Assembly: GCA_024811115.1 (NCBI GenBank)
Contig: JAKOGH010000110.1
Location: 1-12,589, forward strand
Direction of reading: 5' to 3'
Source: Terana coerulea
Taxonomy: Eukaryota; Basidiomycota; Agaricomycetes; Polyporales; Phanerochaetaceae
Length of the DNA: 12,589 bases
Both the position numbers and the translations under genes were made by a program. Below, piece after piece: positions 8,002 to 12,589 of the stretch. Numbering within the stretch: position 1 is the first letter of the stretch; every line of letters starts with the position of its first letter. Below the pieces are notes generated by a model. It saw only the letters and a program-made list of their open reading frames with translations. It did no database searches and was not told the origin of the DNA.

Positions 8002-8528
8002 CGCGTGTAGCTTTCTAAAACCTCAACGTCCCGCAAAGAGCATTCCAACAAATCCGAGGCGACCTGGATTGGAGAAAAATCAAGGTTTGTGCTAGTTTGT
8101 GCTGCGGACGGAGTCGAGGGCAAGATGGTCGGTCCGTAGAAAGTTCTTGCCGAAAGCCGAACGCAAGCGCCGTTGATGGGATTCTTGCATCACGATGGGC
8201 GTCTGTGTTCCTTCTCGCTTCACCTTTCGTGCTGCGAAATTTGGGGTAGCCTCACACCCCCTCTAAGGTTCTTGCTGCTTATCGTCAGCTGTCATCCCAG
8301 TCGTGACTGATTTCTAGTGAGTATATCACCGCTCTATTGGGATTTTTGTCTCACAGGTCATTTTGAGGTTAGCCTACCACCAAGGTTGGCACGACCCTGC
8401 ATGCGCCGCCTCACCTTGCGCGGTGTTCGCAGCGCCGCACGACATCTCGTTCCACGTTCAGACGTGGCGGAGCACGATTGGTGTGCCTAGCAGCACAGGG
8501 TAAGCTTTTCCAGCCATCCGACCGCTAG

Positions 8529-8813
8529 GAGGCTTACGTCCAAATTTCTATTGAGAAGAATACATGCTGTAGTTCACACATCGCTCTGAAGAATGCCCTG
8601 AAACACGCTTCCGTATCCATACGTTTCGTACAAACGCGACTCATACCAATGAAGGCGATTGATGCGGTTCTCCCGGCGGAAGACTTCACTGCCTTAGACT
8701 GCTTTCAGGGTCTCATCACTCGCCTTCTAGGGGAAGTCGGTACATCAGAAGTGGGCCTGTGCAACCCAGATTTATGCCACAAAGTCCCAGCCATTGTACC
8801 TTTATCCTATTAG
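8529..8813 (+). other. Open frame of 94 codons, unassigned
   Basis: Open from an AG at 8527-8528 to TAG at 8811-8813, with an internal ATG at 8649 giving MKAIDAVLPAEDFTALDCFQ and onward to CNPDLCHKVP. The composition is balanced and not low-complexity. The upstream candidate exon (8357-8499) does not join in phase. Unrecognised; may be chance. Confidence 0.2.
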
Positions 8814-9528
8814 TGTTGGCTGTGCGTAATGGTGAGTCATTTGTTTCATACCCGTTGCCTTTCCCCTGAGCCGCCCTGCGTAGATCACTCTCGGCACTCC
8901 CTGAGTGTCGCTTCATCGGTTCAGTCCCGGTAACCTCATGCTACTCTCGTCGGAGTTCCTCTATAGGATCCGTGCTTGGTCACACCTTCTATGGTGCGAA
9001 AAGGATCACCGGTACGCGACTGCGTCCGTGGGCTTTCAGACTGAAACCTGACCTTAGACGCATGATATTACAAGCTTTTAGCCTGGCCGACCTCATGTAT
9101 CCCGGAGTGCCCGCTTCCGAGTGTCATTGCGTCACACTTGCCGTGTGTCGGAGAGCAGCTCCAACGGCCCATGCCTTATTTTGAAGAATCGGCCTGGTGA
9201 GCTGGTGAGCATCTCGGAACGGCCTGATGAATAACGCCCATGAGGTGCCTAGCCCTTCTAGAACTGGTTCCGGTCTTCCCGAAGGTGCTCGAGATGCGTC
9301 CGGAGTCTCCGCTGGTTACATCAATGTCTGCCACTCTGGTGCAAAGTGTAATCGCGCTAACGGTGAGCGCGGTTTCGCCGGTCGTTACAACCTCCTGATT
9401 GTCGTGAAATATACATAAATGAACTTGCGCCGTTCAGAATACGAACATCGGCCGTGCGCGGGCTAGCAAATCAGGTCGCCACTGTCTGTCATCGGAGACC
9501 GCTATCCTCCGCCACGCTTGCGCTTTAG

Positions 9529-9867
9529 ATTCCGCCCGACCTCGGCAACGGGCCAACCCTTCCTATCTCGGAGTCCAATCCAACTCCTTATCGCGGACCA
9601 TACATTGACTTTACGGCCGGCTGCTGGTCTACACGCTTAGGCGTTGACGGACTGTGCAACAAGGCCATACAGCGGAACCGTATTGTTCGGTGCTCTGATC
9701 ATCCCATTGCTAGTGCCATGCACTCGTGATGTTACGAGACGCAGGGTCTATGGGCCTTCGCCCGAATCGATACTTCCGTTAAGGACAGTCAATGGATCAT
9801 GGGGCCCCACGTTGTCAATACATACTTTACACTCTATAAAGGCAGAGGTACATCATCGCCGACTTGA
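9529..9867 (+). other. Protein-like frame interrupted by one TGA
   Basis: After a pyrimidine-rich CTTGCGCTTTAG the frame reads IPPDLGNGPTLPISES and continues for 66 codons to TGA (9727-9729). It resumes in the same frame for 45 codons (CYETQGLWAFARIDTSVKDS) to TGA at 9865. The first TGA is preceded by TCG and could derive from CGA by one transition. This could be a decayed exon, but no family is recognised and chance is not excluded. Confidence 0.2.
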
Positions 9868-10072
9868 CTGGCATCCGTCCTATTTACCTAGACAACCTTA
9901 CACTCTCGGTTAGTGTCTTGCTTATTCTAACTAGCTTGTATGCGCTCACATAGTCTCTACAGTCTTCATATATGTGTCAACACGTATTGTACGTTAAGTC
10001 TTTGAGAACCTACCATGCTCACGTCTGACTGGCATCTCACCAAGGCTTGTCAATTTTCATCGGGGATGTCAA

Positions 10073-10399
10073 GTGAGCTTTTCCAACGTTGTCGTTGACT
10101 CTGACTCACCAACATCCGAGCAGCATAGAGTGCCGTTATATCACTCGGGTGACACCATTGACTGCAATCGTCCAACCTGCGCACTATCTGCCACCCACAT
10201 GCACCCATCCGACGTGACATGTCGCTGTAACAGGGTGCGCACGTATTCTTCAGACAAAGTCCGGGCTGTTAGACTCACCGCATCTTCCCGCGCTGTCCAG
10301 ACTTGGTCCCCCGACTACATCAAGGTCTCCAGCCTGATTCAGGAGCCGTGCGATGACTGCAAGAACGCCGCCTTCTCTGGGAGGCTCAAGCTTGGATGA
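10073..10399 (+). other. 108-codon open frame, unassigned
   Basis: Starts on GTG in the computed frame; the first ATG in frame is at 10199. Several cysteines (CNRPTC, TCRCN, CDDC) are present, but there is no signal peptide and no recognisable fold. The other two forward frames are also nearly open here, which weakens the case for coding. Confidence 0.2.
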
Positions 10400-10830
10400 A
10401 GCTGTCCGGTTCGACAGCCCGTCATTCTTTACACCATAGTCCCCGACTCAGCCATTGTACAATAGCATCGTTTACTCAAACACTGTGTCGTCATCCCACA
10501 GTCCGCCGACAGCCTAAGTCAGATTTGGAAATCTTGTGAATCCATGCCGGTGTGCTTTGCCGGCCGTGCTCATTGATTCGCAGCGGGAAGAATCCTACCC
10601 TATCGCCGCTGTCATTTCAGGCTCCACCAGAAGTTTAGATGTCCTCATAGTCGGCGGAACACTTTGACAATCTCGCTCATCTCGTTTACACGATGCGCAA
10701 CGCCGGAGGCGGATAAGGCAACCAGCTCGCGGGCAAGCACGAACATCGCACTATCGCCAGTAGTGAAAACAATTAGGCGTAGAACAAGGCGCTGGAGTGA
10801 ATTGTAGCTATATGCGGGTACCTCAGAGGA

Positions 10831-12461
10831 TCAGAACCGTCGGCCACCTCGCTTGAGGGGCTGCTTAGCACCCCTTGCGCTTGGAGCATGTTTCGGCTGA
10901 GCTTTGCGTCGGCTTTGACTCTCGCTGTCTTCATCGCTAGATGACGATGCCACCTTCTTGGATTTCTTAGCGGGTCGCTTCGGAGACTCTTCATCGGAGG
11001 AGTCCACGAGGGCTTTCTTCGCGGCCTTTCCACGCCGCGGAGGACTCGGCGACTGCGGACGTGAAGCAGCGGCAGAGCCAGAGCGGGAATCGGCCGTGGC
11101 GTCGGTCAACGGCGAAGGGCTCACCCCGCTGCTACCCGTCTCAGGTGCGGGGCGTGGTTCTGGATGTGCCTCCTCCCCGCTTCAGTTTCAGAGTCGTCGT
11201 TGTCTGCGGGCGGCGAAGGACGAGCAGCTGCAGACCTCGGCGGCTCAGCTTTCACGGGCGGCTCATTATCCGATGGACTGGAAGAAGGCCGTGCGTGAGC
11301 ATCACGGGATGGCCCAGCGTCATTCCACGGCCCATTAGGCAGGTTTGTGGATGGTTTCTTCGTGACGGGTAGCTTGAGTTCAGGGGTGAGAGCTTCAATG
11401 AGGATCGCCGCTGTAACGTAGCAGTTCTGAGATTCTGACCATGATAAATGAAGGGAAGACGTACGCGCATCTGGTATAAAATTGAATGTGGCGGTCATAC
11501 GACGCAAGGTGGTTGCCACTCGCGGCTTTGTCATTGCCTGCTTTACGTGGGTGTCTACGCTCCTTCGAGCCGTTCGCGCAACTTTGTCCACCGCCTATGA
11601 TTGTGAGAACAATCATAAATATCCAGGCTCGAGGGCGGAATTGTATTGGCCCAATGACGAGCTCACCTTCTCGAGATCAGCTTCTGATAGCTCACTGACA
11701 GGATCCGCCGAACTGAAGGCAAGCTGCGTAACGCTGATGAGCGGCATGATGAGATGTTGTGACAGGACATCAGCTGATAGCTACAGAAGAGCTATTGTCA
11801 AAGCATGTATGCGGGAATGCATTGTATATGCGTACCTTCGGTCCAAGGTGGTAGATCTCCCACCGCCACTTAAAGACGTCACTTCCTAGTTCAAACGCAA
11901 GGTCCTATGGTTTGTGAAGAATCAAAGGATGGCTCCATAAAGATAATACGTACCGCATTTTTGGATTCGGCCACGTCCAAAGTGAGGTCTACTATTCCAC
12001 CTAGCGTATGCGCAGTACTCAAGAGCGCCAAGGTTTGTGACCTCCAATCGTCTTCGTCTTCCTCAGCAGGGTGACTGTTGGTGTGCTCTGAGGGTTACAA
12101 TCCCTCCACCTTCAGCAACACGCTCTGCTAGATAACACTAAATACTGGACTTAGAGACTAGTACTGGACAATAGCATGAGAACCGCGCACCTTCGCCCCA
12201 GACTGACTTCGTGTCCGTAACCATAATGCAGCAATACTGGTCTACGGCAGATGCATAAAATTTCTACTAAGGTTGCGCCGTAGGTAAGCAGTGCAGGTAA
12301 TTTTGAAGCAAGGCACGTACTAGGAGGTAAGGAATAGACCGGACGTTGTCATTTTTCACGAGCCATTCTGTACGCAAGAGCAACTTCAACTTGTCCTGTG
12401 CGAGAGTAAATAGCGGAATTTGAGTCGGATATTATCATCTCACTTCGTTGAGATATTCCAT
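10831..12461 (-). CDS. nej1: XLF/Nej1-type non-homologous end-joining factor (about 414 aa)
   Basis: Exons on the minus strand: 12461-12444, 12395-12321, 12263-12191, 12137 (or 12087)-11954, 11904-11836, 11780-11667, 11594-11465, 11410-10831. The joined product begins MEYLNEDKLKLLLRTEWLVK, then KFYASAVDQYCCIMVTDTKSVWGE, DLAFELGSDVFKWRWEIYHLGP, LSQHLIMPLISVTQLAFSSA and ARTARRSVDTHVK. This order (N-terminal head with a TD..VW block, W-rich strand, PLI helix, coiled stalk, disordered tail) fits the XLF head and stalk. By family knowledge it bridges DNA ends with Ku and ligase IV in the nucleus. The tail is Pro/Ser-rich, has acidic SSDEES/SSSSDEDSES stretches beside a basic PKRPAKKSKK (likely nuclear import) and ends KQPLKRGGRRF. 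One base seems missing at 11175-11178, and exon 4 is damaged at 12070-12114. Family call fairly sure; symbol by analogy. Confidence 0.82.
11175..11178 (-). other. nej1: Single-base deletion in a G run of nej1 exon 8
   Basis: Exon 8 reads NDDSETEAG up to a GGGG run and would then stop 17 codons on, after RRHIQNHAPHLRRVAAG. Adding one G gives EEAHPEPRPAPETGSSGVSP and joins smoothly to the Ser/Lys-rich C-terminal frame that ends at 10831. The frame change therefore sits at or next to the homopolymer. Confidence 0.75.
11411..11464 (-). other. nej1: 54-nt nej1 intron that keeps the frame if retained
   Basis: GTACGT donor and GTTACAG acceptor split a codon (C|CG, Pro). The length is a multiple of three and there is no in-frame stop, so an unspliced transcript would insert 18 residues and still be translated. 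Confidence 0.65.
12070..12190 (-). other. nej1: Damaged exon 4 of nej1: in-frame TGA and frameshift, or a longer intron
   Basis: A standard 53-nt intron (12190-12138) ends in GTATTTAG and opens VLSSRACC, then TGA (12114-12112), then RWRDCNPQSTP. The last part fits the expected head domain. The frame must then shift by one base before PAEEDEDDWRSQTL (downstream of about 12070). Alternatively a 103-nt intron to the acceptor at 12089-12088 (CCCTCAG) skips the damage and restores an in-frame protein that lacks about 18 residues. Confidence 0.6.
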
Positions 12462-12589
12462 AGAACGCTCAAACGCAGCGATTTTCCACGAATGGTCTCA
12501 AGTGTGGATGTGGTTCGAATGAGGGCGGCCGCCGCAAGGGCGAATTAGACGCCGATGAAAGGCGTTGTGGCGTCAAACACGTGGTACGC
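12462..12589 (-). promoter_or_regulatory. nej1: Upstream region of nej1
   Basis: 128 nt of 5' flank. It holds an inverted pair GACGCC/GGCGTC at 12549-12575 and a GC-rich stretch with a NotI-like GCGGCCGC. No TATA box is evident. Confidence 0.3.

Larger units (their letters stand above)
8002..10830. other. Long region without a defensible gene
   Basis: 2.8 kb between the dbp6 start and the nej1 stop. The left end must hold the dbp6 promoter. Several plus-strand frames look protein-like but none joins by plausible splicing into a recognisable domain (see the three following entries). I saw no tRNA, rRNA, long repeat or transposase signature. Confidence 0.5.

Noticed and set aside
12511..12522. 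GGTTCGAAT resembles a tRNA T-loop (B box).
   Set aside because: No A box at the proper distance and no acceptor stem can be formed.
12521..12545. GCGGCCGC next to AAGGGCGAATT resembles TA-cloning vector sequence.
   Set aside because: The order and the following bases do not match a vector junction, and the sequence continues as ordinary flank; too short to call contamination.

Overview
The window reads as nuclear DNA of a filamentous fungus, most likely a basidiomycete of the Agaricomycotina. This is inferred from densely split genes with 46-72 nt GT-AG introns, from the gene set (peroxisomal SDR-type beta-oxidation enzyme, Dbp6-type helicase, XLF/Nej1-type repair factor), and from the lack of bacterial signals. 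No database search was possible, so gene models were built by hand from splice sites, reading frames and family motifs.

Layout. (1) 1-500, minus: 5' end of the peroxisomal multifunctional beta-oxidation gene (FOX2/MFE-2 type), four exons, cut by the window edge. (2) 1360-4305, plus: a cluster of small related genes of an unrecognised cysteine-pair family. It holds a truncated copy A (1582-1776), a 205-aa gene B (2018-2690), a 129-aa gene C (3352-3803) and a decayed fragment D (about 4195-4305). The promoters of A and C are also duplicated. They carry a 50-codon reading frame on the opposite strand that is conserved between the copies. (3) 4433-5007: two inverted arms about 360 bp apart, resembling a small non-autonomous or fold-back element. 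(4) 5382-8001, minus: a complete 11-exon dbp6/DDX51-type DEAD-box helicase for 60S ribosome assembly, with one apparent single-base deletion. (5) 8002-10830: 2.8 kb with no gene I can defend, only protein-like but interrupted open frames. (6) 10831-12461, minus: an eight-exon XLF/Nej1-type non-homologous end-joining factor with a basic, phenylalanine-ended C-terminus, at least one and probably two single-base deletions and a possible in-frame stop. (7) 12462-12589: its upstream region.

The three recognisable genes are unrelated housekeeping functions (peroxisomal lipid breakdown, ribosome biogenesis, DNA repair). They are neighbours rather than a functional cluster. The accessory content is the cysteine-pair family, the inverted-repeat element and the gene-free 2.8 kb. 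Repeated one-base losses in otherwise well conserved genes suggest either consensus indel errors in this assembly or decay of one haplotype. This should be settled before calling any of these genes dead.
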